Shown: positions 1-7,713 of the stretch, in pieces
Numbering within the stretch: position 1 is the first letter of the stretch
Layout: each line of letters starts with the position of its first letter
Assembly (NCBI GenBank): GCA_018402385.1
Contig: JAGYJA010000007.1
Location: 248,001 to 312,000, forward strand
Source of the DNA: Flavobacteriaceae bacterium
GTDB lineage: Bacteria; Bacteroidota; Bacteroidia; Flavobacteriales; Flavobacteriaceae
Length of the DNA stretch: 64,000 nucleotides
Direction of reading: 5' to 3'
Notes under the pieces: model-generated
What the model was told of the DNA's origin: nothing
The model's database searches: none
What the model saw: the letters and a program-made list of their open reading frames with translations, nothing else
Position numbers and translations under genes: made by a program

Positions 1-602
1 AAATTGGGTTTTAAGGTAGTGAATTCATAATCGGCAATTTTTGGTTTTGCTGCCGTTAAAACAGAAAGTAACGTTGATTTACCGGCATTTGGAAAACCAA
101 CAAGACCCACATCTGCCAGAATTTTTAACTCAAGTGTGATATCTCTTTCCTGAGCAGGAATGCCCGGCTGTGCATAGCGAGGTGTCTGATTGGTACTGGT
201 TTTAAAATGCCAGTTGCCACGGCCTCCCATTCCTCCTTCAAGGAGAATTTTTTCTTCATCATTTTCAGTGATTTCAAAAATGATTTCCTGAGTTTCAGTA
301 TCTCTTACAACGGTTCCAAGGGGCACATCGATATAAACATCTTCACCATCTGCTCCTGTGCTTCTACCGCTTGAGCCGTGCTCGCCGTGACCAGCTTTCA
401 CGTGTCTTCTATACTTTAAATGAAGGAGTGTCCAAAGATTGTCTTTTCCTCTAAGTATCACGTGACCTCCACGCCCCCCATCACCACCATCTGGTCCTCC
501 TTTTTCAATAAACTTTTCACGGTGCAAATGTGCAGAACCTTGTCCTCCCTTTCCGGAAGAGACGTGCATTTTTACATAATCTACAAAATTGCCTTCAGTC
601 AT
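1..602 (-). CDS. obg: GTPase Obg/CgtA, N-terminal part (cut by window edge)
   Basis: Ribosome-associated GTPase acting in large-subunit assembly and stress control. About 200 residues are visible, starting [14 protein letters not shown] at an ATG at 602. The glycine-rich Obg fold (repeated GGxGG segments such as [12 protein letters not shown]) fills roughly residues 1-160. It is followed by the G1 P-loop GFPNAGKST of the G domain; the rest of the GTPase and the C-terminal domain lie beyond position 1. It is on the same strand as, and 35 bp downstream of, the adenylate kinase fusion gene, a common Flavobacteriaceae neighbourhood. No frame problem is visible. The identification is secure; only the truncation limits it. 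Confidence 0.95.
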   Translation of the reverse strand, partial: MTEGNFVDYVKMHVSSGKGGQGSAHLHREKFIEKGGPDGGDGGRGGHVILRGKDNLWTLLHLKYRRHVKAGHGEHGSSGRSTGADGEDVYIDVPLGTVVRDTETQEIIFEITENDEEKILLEGGMGGRGNWHFKTSTNQTPRYAQPGIPAQERDITLELKILADVGLVGFPNAGKSTLLSVLTAAKPKIADYEFTTLKPN

Positions 603-637
603 TGTGGTGAATTGTTATTGGTTATTGGTTTATAAAT

Positions 638-1744
638 TTATAGGCCGTCAATTACCTTCTTTAAACGCTCTGTGATTTCTTCAATGCTTCCCACACCATC
701 TACGCCAAAGTATTTGTTTTCCTTTTGATAATAGCCTTTCAAGATTGCGGTTTCATCATAATAGACTTTAATTCTATTTCTGATGATTGACTCATCTGCG
801 TCGTCTGGTCTTCCACTTGTTTTTCCTCTTTCGAGTAAGCGTTTTACTAAAACCTCATCATCAACTTCAAGGGCAACCATCCCGTTTACCTGAGTATTTT
901 TAAAGTTCAAGAGCTTATCCAGTGCTTTTGCCTGGGCTTCTGTTCTTGGGAAACCGTCAAAAATAAATCCGTTTGCTCCTTCATTTTTTTCAACTTCTGC
1001 TTTCAACATATTAATGGTGACCTCATCAGGTACCAATTGGCCTTTGTCCATATAAGACTTTGCTGAGAGTCCCAGTTCTGTTTCATTTTTAATGTTGTAA
1101 CGAAAAACGTCTCCAGTTGAGATATGTACCAAATTGTATGAATCTTTTAGAACTTCTGCTTGTGTTCCTTTTCCGGCGCCCGGAGGGCCAAATAAAATGA
1201 TGTTTGTCATGTGTTGTGTTTTTAATTGGTAAACTTGAGAGAGATTGCGACCCAGACCGTCATAGTCTAATCCGTATCCCACTATAAACTTATTTGGAAT
1301 TTCAATCCCAATATAATCTATTTTTAAATTTTTTTTATAGGCTTCAGGTTTAAAGAAGAGTGTTGCCGTTTTAAGAGATTTTAAATTTTGATTTGAAAAT
1401 ATTTGGTGTAAAACTTCAAGAGTATTTCCAGTATCTACAATATCTTCAACCAGAATCACCGTGCGGCCTTCTAAACTTTCATTGATTCCTATAAGTTCAC
1501 TTACTTTCCCTGAGGTGGTGGTGCCTTCATAAGAAGCCAATTTTACAAAACTCACCTCACAGTTACCGGGATACACCCTCATCAAATCACTCACCACCAT
1601 AAAAGCACCGTTGAGCACCCCTATGAAAAGCGGAGTTTCCCCCTTAATATCATCTGCAATTTCCTGCGCAAGCATTTTAACCGCAGTGGAAATACTTTTT
1701 TCATCAATAAAAGGGACAAATGTTTTGTCGTGAAGTTGTATCAA
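638..1744 (-). CDS. adk: Fused hypoxanthine phosphoribosyltransferase-adenylate kinase
   Basis: A 368-residue bifunctional protein. Residues 1-175 are a hypoxanthine/guanine phosphoribosyltransferase with the PRPP loop VILVEDIVDTGNT at about 96-108, which salvages purine bases to IMP/GMP. Residues 179-368 are a complete adenylate kinase (AMP + ATP to 2 ADP) with P-loop GPPGAGKGT at 186-194 and the DGFPRT motif. The LID is short (RGKTSGRPDD) without zinc cysteines. The linker is only a few residues and there is no stop or frame break, so this is a true fusion. The start is a TTG at 1744, 25 bp downstream of a TAAATTTG promoter box. An ATG at 1210 sits exactly at the kinase domain start and could give a kinase-only product. 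Confidence 0.93.
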   Translation of the reverse strand: MIQLHDKTFVPFIDEKSISTAVKMLAQEIADDIKGETPLFIGVLNGAFMVVSDLMRVYPGNCEVSFVKLASYEGTTTSGKVSELIGINESLEGRTVILVEDIVDTGNTLEVLHQIFSNQNLKSLKTATLFFKPEAYKKNLKIDYIGIEIPNKFIVGYGLDYDGLGRNLSQVYQLKTQHMTNIILFGPPGAGKGTQAEVLKDSYNLVHISTGDVFRYNIKNETELGLSAKSYMDKGQLVPDEVTINMLKAEVEKNEGANGFIFDGFPRTEAQAKALDKLLNFKNTQVNGMVALEVDDEVLVKRLLERGKTSGRPDDADESIIRNRIKVYYDETAILKGYYQKENKYFGVDGVGSIEEITERLKKVIDGL

Positions 1745-1769
1745 AATATGCTAATCAAAATTGAAAGCG

Positions 1770-1777
1770 CAAATTTA
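1770..1777 (-). promoter_or_regulatory. Bacteroidota -7 box upstream of hpt-adk
   Basis: TAAATTTG on the minus strand, matching the Bacteroidota consensus TAnnTTTG. It lies about 25 bp upstream of the TTG chosen as start, which supports that non-ATG start. No clear TTG -33 element is seen at the usual spacing. Confidence 0.5.
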
Positions 1778-1836
1778 CGAAATATAAGGTATTTAAGCCC
1801 TGATTATTAAATTTAAAATTTTGTATTTTAAACTCA

Positions 1837-2997
1837 TCAGTCAACCATAATTCTGGGAATTGCCGCCGGCAATCTCGTTAGCATTTCATAATTGATTTGA
1901 TTACTGAATTCACTAAAGGAGCTTACGCCAATTTCCATCTCGCCCTGCTTACCAATTAAAACGACCTCATCGCCTTTCTCAATAGTGTCAAGATGTGTCA
2001 CGTCAACTGTGATCACATTCATGTTGACCACTCCAATAACAGGCACACGTTGCCCGTTAATCAAAACCCTCCCTTGATTGCTCAAAGACCTGCTAAAACC
2101 GTGACTATATCCCACAGGTATGGTAGCTATTTTCATTGCCTGACCGGCCATAAAAGAAGTGCCATATCCCACAAAATCACCAGTTTTGACATTCTTTACA
2201 TCCATAACCTTGCTTTTCCAGCTTAAAAGCCTTTTCAGGGGGTCTTCTTTTAATTTTGATTTTTCAAGAAAATGAATCAGGACTTCCTTAGTTGGAAAAA
2301 ATCCGTATTGAACAATCCCTAGTCGCACCATATCTCCCTGGGTTTGCGGATACCGCAAGGTAGCCGCAGAGCAAGCTGTGTGTATAAGTTGTGGCTCAAG
2401 TCCAAAATCTTTAAAATACCGCTTTGCCCTTCTGAAGTTTTGTTGCTGTTGTTTTATGCGGTAATAATTGGCAATTTCCTCGGCACCGGCAAAATGAGTA
2501 CACAATCCTTTAAATGTCAAAACATCATTATGGGCCTTTAAAATTTCTGCAACTTCCTGCCACTCATTTACATCAAAGCCTGTGCGGTGCATTCCGGTTT
2601 CTACCTCGATGTGAATTTTTGCTTTTTTTTCTGTTTTTTTAGCAAATGAAACTGCTTGTTTCAGTCGCTTTAAATCAAAAATATAACAGGAAATATCCTG
2701 TTCAATCGCCCATTCCAATTGCTCATTTTCAACAGAACCCATAATCATAATATCACTGTTATTTTTACTTGCCTTTTGAACCTCATAGGCTTCATCTGCA
2801 CTAAAAACCGAAAAGTGATCAACACCATTTTCCTCAGCCAAGGGAACAAATAAATCAATGGAATGTCCATAAGCATTTCCCTTGACGACCGATGAAATTT
2901 TCACGCCCTCTTTCAAAAAACTTCTTAAAAAGTCAATATTGTGTTTGTAAGCGGCTTTACTGATTTCAATTTTGCTGGTGTGGAGGTCTATGGGCAT
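1837..2997 (-). CDS. alr: Alanine racemase
   Basis: PLP enzyme making D-alanine for peptidoglycan. The PLP-lysine motif is VVKGNAYGHS near the N-terminus (usually VVKANAYGHG), and the catalytic-tyrosine region GYGTSF followed by IPVGYSHGFSR is present, as is the C-terminal beta domain (KGDEVVLIGKQG). Length is about 386 residues, normal for the family. The frame opens 18 bp further upstream at a TTG, but the ATG at 2997 is preferred: it reads MPIDLHTSKIEIS and overlaps the stop of the upstream amidohydrolase by about 10 bp, the usual arrangement in a translationally coupled pair. The A-to-G change in the PLP motif is conservative. Confidence 0.93.
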   Translation of the reverse strand: MPIDLHTSKIEISKAAYKHNIDFLRSFLKEGVKISSVVKGNAYGHSIDLFVPLAEENGVDHFSVFSADEAYEVQKASKNNSDIMIMGSVENEQLEWAIEQDISCYIFDLKRLKQAVSFAKKTEKKAKIHIEVETGMHRTGFDVNEWQEVAEILKAHNDVLTFKGLCTHFAGAEEIANYYRIKQQQQNFRRAKRYFKDFGLEPQLIHTACSAATLRYPQTQGDMVRLGIVQYGFFPTKEVLIHFLEKSKLKEDPLKRLLSWKSKVMDVKNVKTGDFVGYGTSFMAGQAMKIATIPVGYSHGFSRSLSNQGRVLINGQRVPVIGVVNMNVITVDVTHLDTIEKGDEVVLIGKQGEMEIGVSSFSEFSNQINYEMLTRLPAAIPRIMVD

Positions 2998-4140
2998 GCT
3001 AAGTAGTTTTTGCAAAGTTCGTAAAACATTTTTGAACCTGTGGGTATCAATTCGTCGGGAAAATCATAATCCGCGTTGTGCAAAGCGGGGCAGTCTTCAC
3101 CGGCACCAATCCCAAAGAAAGCACCTTTATATTGCTGGGTAAATAATCCAAAATCTTCTCCCCATTTGAAAGGGAGTTTTCGTTCAGCTACTTTAAGATT
3201 TAATTTTTTAGCCGCAGCAATAATGTTTTCTACAGCTTTAGCATTGTTATGATTGGCTTTAAAATCTTCTGTGTATTTAAATTTTAAATTGAGTCGGTGT
3301 TTTTTGGCCAAAGCAATCAGGTAAACTTCCATTTTTTCCTGTAGCTTTCTCATTTCTGTTTCTGTCCAGGTGCGGATGGTGAAACCAACGGCAGCCTCTC
3401 CGGCTGATGTCCCGTATGCTTTACTTCCCAACTCAATATGAATAGGTGTTACCACAGTAAAATCGTCGCGTTCCGGCAGGTTGTTTGACCATAAAGAGGC
3501 CTGTAATATCAGTTCAGAAACAGCCATTGCCGGATTGATGCCGTTTTCAGGTTCGGCAGCGTGGGTTGTTTTTCCTTGGAAATCAATTACAATACTGGTT
3601 ACTGAAGCGGTAAACGAGTCTTTTTTCACAACAACCTCGTGCAATGGATATCCCGGAAGATTGTGCAAGCCAAAAACCCAATCGGGTTTTAAGGAATGTA
3701 AATTTTTCATCACTTAAGACTGCAGCCGCACCGGCTCCAATTTCTTCTGCCGGTTGAAAAAGCAATAACGCTTTTCCTTCATTTGGAGGGTTTTTAGAAA
3801 GCAGTTTTGCGAGGCCCAATAGCATAGTTGTATGCCCATCGTGTCCACATTTATGGGAAACTCCTTTGGTTTTGGAACGATGTTCAAAATCGTTGACTTC
3901 TTCAATTGGAAGTGCATCCATATCAACCCTGAATAAAATATTTGGACCTTTTTTTCCACTGTCAAAAACTGCTACCACACCATAACCACCTATTGAAGAA
4001 ATGATATGAGAAGGCTTGCATTTTTCCAAAAAGGCAATTATTCTTTTGGACGTTTCTTTTTCTTCACCCGAGAGTTCGGGGTTTGCGTGTAGTACTTTTC
4101 GGAAGGTGATCAATTCTTCTATTTCGCGGGTCTCAATCAT
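2988..4140 (-). pseudogene. M20-family amidohydrolase/peptidase, broken by one frameshift
   Basis: Zinc amidohydrolase of the M20D type (hippurate hydrolase/N-acyl amino acid amidohydrolase family). The N-terminal part runs from ATG 4140 and carries the metal motifs CGHDGH and QPAEE. The frame is lost at an A5 run (plus-strand T5, 3703-3707), and the rest, including GEDFGLF and the end LIPTGSKMFYELC, continues in the next frame to 2988. Removing one base from the A5 run gives a continuous reading (DENLHSLKPDWVFGLHNLPG) and a normal 383-residue protein. The clean repair and intact motifs on both sides suggest a sequence error rather than a decayed gene. It overlaps alr by 10 bp. Substrate cannot be told from sequence. 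Confidence 0.85.
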
Positions 4141-4251
4141 AATTCATTTCTAAAAAGCTAGTATAACAAAAATGACTGAAAGATGCTAAGAAATTATGAA
4201 ATTTATGGGAAGCTTTTTGTTAAAAGGCCTTTATAGAAGAAGTTGTTTTTT

Positions 4252-4259
4252 TACTTTTG
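4252..4259 (+). promoter_or_regulatory. -7 box of the HAD hydrolase gene
   Basis: TACTTTTG matches TAnnTTTG. Its last three bases form the TTG that opens the longest frame, so that TTG is promoter, not start; the ATG at 4272 is 12 bp downstream. Confidence 0.5.
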
Positions 4260-4271
4260 CCAAAACTTTTT

Positions 4272-4952
4272 ATGTCATTACAAGCAGTATTATTTGATAT
4301 GGATGGAGTGATTGTGGATACAGAACCCCTTCACCACAAAGCCTATTATCAAATGTTTTATGACAGAAAGCTAGAGGTAACAGATGCGATGTACCATGGC
4401 TTTACAGGCCAATCTACTTTAAAAGTGTGCCAGCAATTGTGTGAACATTTTCAAATAAATGTTGACCCACAAGAACTCGTTTTGCACAAACGTTCAAAAT
4501 TTCAGGAGCTGTTTATCAATGACCCTGACCTAGCGCTTATTTCAGGTGTAAAAGAACGCATTGAGGAATATCATGAAAACGGACTCACTTTGGTTTTAGC
4601 TTCTTCTGCTTCTATGGGAACCATTAATGCTGTTTTTGAGCGGTTCAATTTGAATCCTTACTTTAAAGCAAAACTAAGCGGTGCTGATTTAAAAGCCTCC
4701 AAACCACATCCTGAAATTTTTATAAAAGCCGCTCAAGCAGCCGAAAAAGAAAAGCAAAATTGTGTGGTCATCGAAGATTCCACAAACGGAATTCTCGCCG
4801 CAAAATCTGCAAACATCGCTTGTGTGGGCTATGACAGCATCCACTCGAAAAATCAGGATTACGGGCTTGCAGACAAAGTAATCAATCACTTTGAAGAAAT
4901 TGCATTACCCGAACTGAAACATTGGTTCCTTGAGAAAAGCAAGCAAGTTTAA
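4272..4952 (+). CDS. HAD-family hydrolase, beta-phosphoglucomutase-like
   Basis: Haloacid dehalogenase-type phosphatase or mutase, cytosolic. Motif I is LFDMDGVIVDTEP (nucleophile Asp), motif II is the serine in ASSAS, the lysine motif is KASKPHPEIF, and motif IV is VVIEDSTNGILAAK. The helical cap between motifs I and II is of the size seen in beta-phosphoglucomutase and in sugar-phosphate phosphatases. The start is set at ATG 4272 (MSLQAVLFD) because the upstream TTG belongs to the promoter box. The gene is convergent with the SET-domain gene, 2 bp apart. Subfamily placement is firm; phosphatase versus mutase is not decidable here. Confidence 0.85.
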   Translation: MSLQAVLFDMDGVIVDTEPLHHKAYYQMFYDRKLEVTDAMYHGFTGQSTLKVCQQLCEHFQINVDPQELVLHKRSKFQELFINDPDLALISGVKERIEEYHENGLTLVLASSASMGTINAVFERFNLNPYFKAKLSGADLKASKPHPEIFIKAAQAAEKEKQNCVVIEDSTNGILAAKSANIACVGYDSIHSKNQDYGLADKVINHFEEIALPELKHWFLEKSKQV

Positions 4953-4954
4953 AT

Positions 4955-5566
4955 TTACTTTGATGTGTTTAATTCCAGTTTATTTTCTTCAAAATAACAA
5001 CTAAGGATGGAAAGCATTTCTTCTTTACCGGAAGCTATTTTTTTAACTTTCTGCCAGACTTCTTCAGAAATATACCCCCGCAAAGGCTGATTTAATTTAG
5101 GCATCAACGGGAAAACAGCCTTCACTTTTTCATCCCATTCTTTGTGATAGCGCACCAAATCATCGGGGTAAACAATTTTTCGTTCGGTGCCTTCGTCTTC
5201 GGCTTCAAAGGGTTCTGTGATGTTGAGGTAGCCATAATCATCGGTCAATTGTTCACCCGGGTGGATATCGCGAATCGCCACTTCAAAATCATAAGCAGTG
5301 CTAATGCAATTGGCATTAAAACTGTGATTGACATACCGACCAAAATCCCAGCAAAAAACAAAGTTCCCTCGGTTGTTTCTATAGGTATAAAAGTCAAGAA
5401 TTTTTTGGTATTTGGCATCCATTTTAGAAACTTCCTGAGGGGTAAATTCCCTGTCCAAAGCATCTAATGCCCAGGTGATTGTCCCTTTTGGGATGAATTC
5501 TGTAGCTACAACTCCGTAGCCAATTTGTTTGCTTATAAATCGCAATTCCGTTTTTGGAAAAATCAT
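4955..5566 (-). CDS. SET domain-containing protein
   Basis: A 203-residue stand-alone SET-domain protein, the fold of lysine methyltransferases that use S-adenosylmethionine. Visible are the N-terminal GYGVVATEFIPKGT segment, the pseudoknot motif RYVNHSFNANC and the DDYGY motif near the cofactor pocket. No signal peptide or membrane segment is seen. Small bacterial SET proteins of this kind occur in many Bacteroidota; their protein substrate is generally unknown, so only the domain can be claimed. It starts at ATG 5566 and stands alone between a convergent HAD gene and the divergent purK. The C-terminal 60 residues beyond the SET core are not recognised. Confidence 0.8.
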   Translation of the reverse strand: MIFPKTELRFISKQIGYGVVATEFIPKGTITWALDALDREFTPQEVSKMDAKYQKILDFYTYRNNRGNFVFCWDFGRYVNHSFNANCISTAYDFEVAIRDIHPGEQLTDDYGYLNITEPFEAEDEGTERKIVYPDDLVRYHKEWDEKVKAVFPLMPKLNQPLRGYISEEVWQKVKKIASGKEEMLSILSCYFEENKLELNTSK

Positions 5567-5640
5567 AAATAGTATTGGTTAGAATCTATCAAAGGAATGA
5601 AATTTTTTGATTCAAAATACAGTGGCTAAAAAATAAATTT

Positions 5641-5656
5641 TTTCGCTTTCGCGGAA
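5641..5656. repeat. Short palindrome of the TTCGCGAAAGCG family
   Basis: TTTCGCTTTCGCGGAA in the gap between the SET gene and purK. It is one of about a dozen related short inverted repeats in this window, some inside genes (see findings). Confidence 0.4.
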
Positions 5657-5737
5657 GTAAAATAGTACAGTTTAATTAATAAACTAGTATGTTTTGGAAT
5701 AATTGATTTTGTCTATTTTATGTTTATTGACCATCTG

Positions 5738-5773
5738 TCCTCACCCCCGGCCCCTCTCCCAAGGAGAGGGGAG
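5738..5773. repeat. Intergenic GC-rich palindromic repeat
   Basis: A pyrimidine-rich arm (CCCCGGCCCCTCTCCC) followed by AAGGAGAGGGGAG, forming a hairpin with CTCTCC/GGAGAG pairing. Its base composition is far more GC-rich than the surrounding DNA. It resembles the short C-rich/G-rich mobile repeat also found inside the M3 peptidase gene at 8673-8705. The rest of the 5567-5877 gap holds the purK promoter and nothing else recognised. Confidence 0.5.
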
Positions 5774-5851
5774 TAATGTTTTCAATATTTAATTTAGGAG
5801 ACTTTTTGGGATGAACAAAAATTGATAACGGCAATTAAAATTCCTTTTACT

Positions 5852-5859
5852 TATCTTTG
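5852..5859 (+). promoter_or_regulatory. -7 box of purK
   Basis: TATCTTTG matches TAnnTTTG and contains the TTG at 5857 that opens the longest frame. The true start is the ATG at 5878, 18 bp downstream. Confidence 0.55.
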
Positions 5860-5877
5860 CGAAAACAGAAATTTCTT

Positions 5878-7034
5878 ATGAATTATTTCTCTTCCAATTT
5901 CACTTTAGGCATCCTCGGCGGTGGTCAATTGGGCAAAATGTTGCTCTATGAAACCCGAAAATATGACATCGCCACCAAAGTGCTCGATCCCAGTGATGAA
6001 GCACCTTGCAAAATAGCCTGCAACACTTTTGTTCAGGGCGATTTGATGGATTTTGACACGGTTTATGATTTCGGAAAAGATGTGGATGTTCTCACTTTTG
6101 AAATTGAAGGTGTGAATGTGGAAGCTCTGGAAAAACTGGAAAGCGAAGACGTAAAAGTATATCCATCGTCGAAAACCCTGAGAAATATTCAGAGTAAAGC
6201 TGTTCAAAAACAATTTTATAAAGACCATCAGATTCCAACAGCACCCTTTATCATTTTTAAAGATAAATACAACCTGCAGGAAGCCTTGGTTCGCAAAGAA
6301 CTCCACTACCCTTTTGTATGGAAAAGCGCAACCGGTGGTTATGATGGGAAAGGCGTGAGCATTATACGCGATGCTGAAGATTTGATTCCGCTTTCAGAAG
6401 GCGAGTGCATTGCAGAAAAACTCATTCCGTTTAAAAACGAACTCGCAGTAATTGTCGCTCGTTCGGTTTCCGGTGAAATCAAAACCTATCCTGTTGTGGA
6501 AATGGAGTTTCACCCCACTGCAAACCAAGTGGAATATGTAATTTGTCCTGCACGTATTGATCACGCTGTCGCGGACAAAGCACGTGAAGTCGCAATGCAA
6601 GTTTCCAAAGCGATGGAACATGTCGGTCTTCTCGCCGTCGAACTCTTCCAAACCGAAGACGACGATATTATCGTTAACGAAGTCGCCCCAAGACCCCACA
6701 ACAGTGGACATTATAGTATTGAAGCCAGTTATACCAATCAATTTGAGCAACATTTACGGGCAATCTTAGATTTACCCTTGGGCAACACTGATAGCAAAGT
6801 CGCCGGAATTATGGTCAACTTAGTAGGCGCTGAAGGCCACAACGGACAGGTAGTGTATAAAAGCATCGAAAAAATTATGTCTATGCCGGGCGTTACACCG
6901 CACATTTACGGCAAAAAGAAACCCGCCCTTTTAGAAAAATGGGGCACGTTACTATTGTCAATGAAGACATCGCTGAGGCGAGGAAGATTGCTGAGAAGGT
7001 GAAGAACTCGATTCAAGTAATCAGTGGGCAGTAG
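5878..7034 (+). CDS. purK: 5-(carboxyamino)imidazole ribonucleotide synthase PurK, C-terminus frameshifted
   Basis: ATP-grasp enzyme that carboxylates AIR to N5-CAIR in purine synthesis. The N-terminal GILGGGQLGKML and the ATP-grasp core (VWKSATGGYDGKG, ECIAEKLIPF, NEVAPRPHNSGHY) are intact. The frame is lost at an AAA run (6919-6921): as written it ends at 7002 with unrelated residues (LLLSMKTSLRRGRLLRR). Adding one A restores the family ending TRPFRKMGHVTIVNEDIAEA and a stop at 7034, about 385 residues in all. This is most likely a base-call error. The start is ATG 5878 (MNYFSSNFTLG). purE follows 85 bp downstream, so the two steps AIR to CAIR are encoded together. Confidence 0.9.
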
Positions 7035-7119
7035 CAGTTGGTAGACTTGCAAATCGATGACATTAATTTAAAATTATTAGGTAACTTTGAACTATTGAAC
7101 CTTAAACCTTGAACCCGAA

Positions 7120-7605
7120 ATGAGTAAAGTAGCCATCGTCATGGGAAGCGACAGTGACCTGCCCGTTATGCAGGAAGCCGTTGACATTTTAAAAGGATTT
7201 GACATCGAAGTGGAAGTTGACATAGTCTCTGCCCACCGCACTCCTGAAAAACTCGTTGATTTTAGTATGAACGCCCACAAGCGAGGCATCACAGTAATTA
7301 TTGCCGGTGCCGGAGGTGCTGCACATCTTCCGGGTATGGTGGCTGCTATGAGTCCGTTGCCGGTGATAGGTGTACCAGTAAAATCCAGCAATTCCATTGA
7401 TGGATGGGACTCCATACTTTCCATTTTACAAATGCCGGGTGGTGTTCCCGTGGCTACAGTAGCTTTAAATGGCGCCAAAAACGCCGGTATCCTCGCTGCG
7501 CAAATTATTGGTAGTGCTGATAAATGTGTTTTGGATAAAATTGTGGCGTACAAAGAGGGGTTGAAAATGGCGGTTTTGGAGAAAGGAAAGAAAATCAATA
7601 ATTAA
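7120..7605 (+). CDS. purE: N5-carboxyaminoimidazole ribonucleotide mutase PurE
   Basis: Converts N5-CAIR, the PurK product, to CAIR in purine biosynthesis. The 161-residue class I PurE carries MGSDSDLPVM (phosphate and carboxylate binding), the catalytic-histidine segment SAHRTPEKL and GAGGAAHLPGMVA. Length and motifs are standard, and the frame is intact. It lies directly downstream of purK on the same strand, as expected for a two-gene unit. Start at ATG 7120 (MSKVAIVMGSDSD). Confidence 0.96.
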   Translation: MSKVAIVMGSDSDLPVMQEAVDILKGFDIEVEVDIVSAHRTPEKLVDFSMNAHKRGITVIIAGAGGAAHLPGMVAAMSPLPVIGVPVKSSNSIDGWDSILSILQMPGGVPVATVALNGAKNAGILAAQIIGSADKCVLDKIVAYKEGLKMAVLEKGKKINN

Positions 7606-7713
7606 CATTTTAAAAACTCCCAGGTTTAAAAATCCTAAGAGGGTTAAATTTGTCTTATCATTAAGGTTTTTCAAATAGAGGTTTTGTAAATTTGTTCCTC
7701 AAAAATTTGAACA

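Noticed and set aside
3583-4140. Programmed frameshift in the M20 gene
   Set aside because: No slippery heptamer plus stimulatory structure is evident, and several unrelated genes nearby show the same kind of one-base defect.
7092-7598. 168-residue frame antisense to purE
   Set aside because: It mirrors purE codons in the opposite strand and has no family features.
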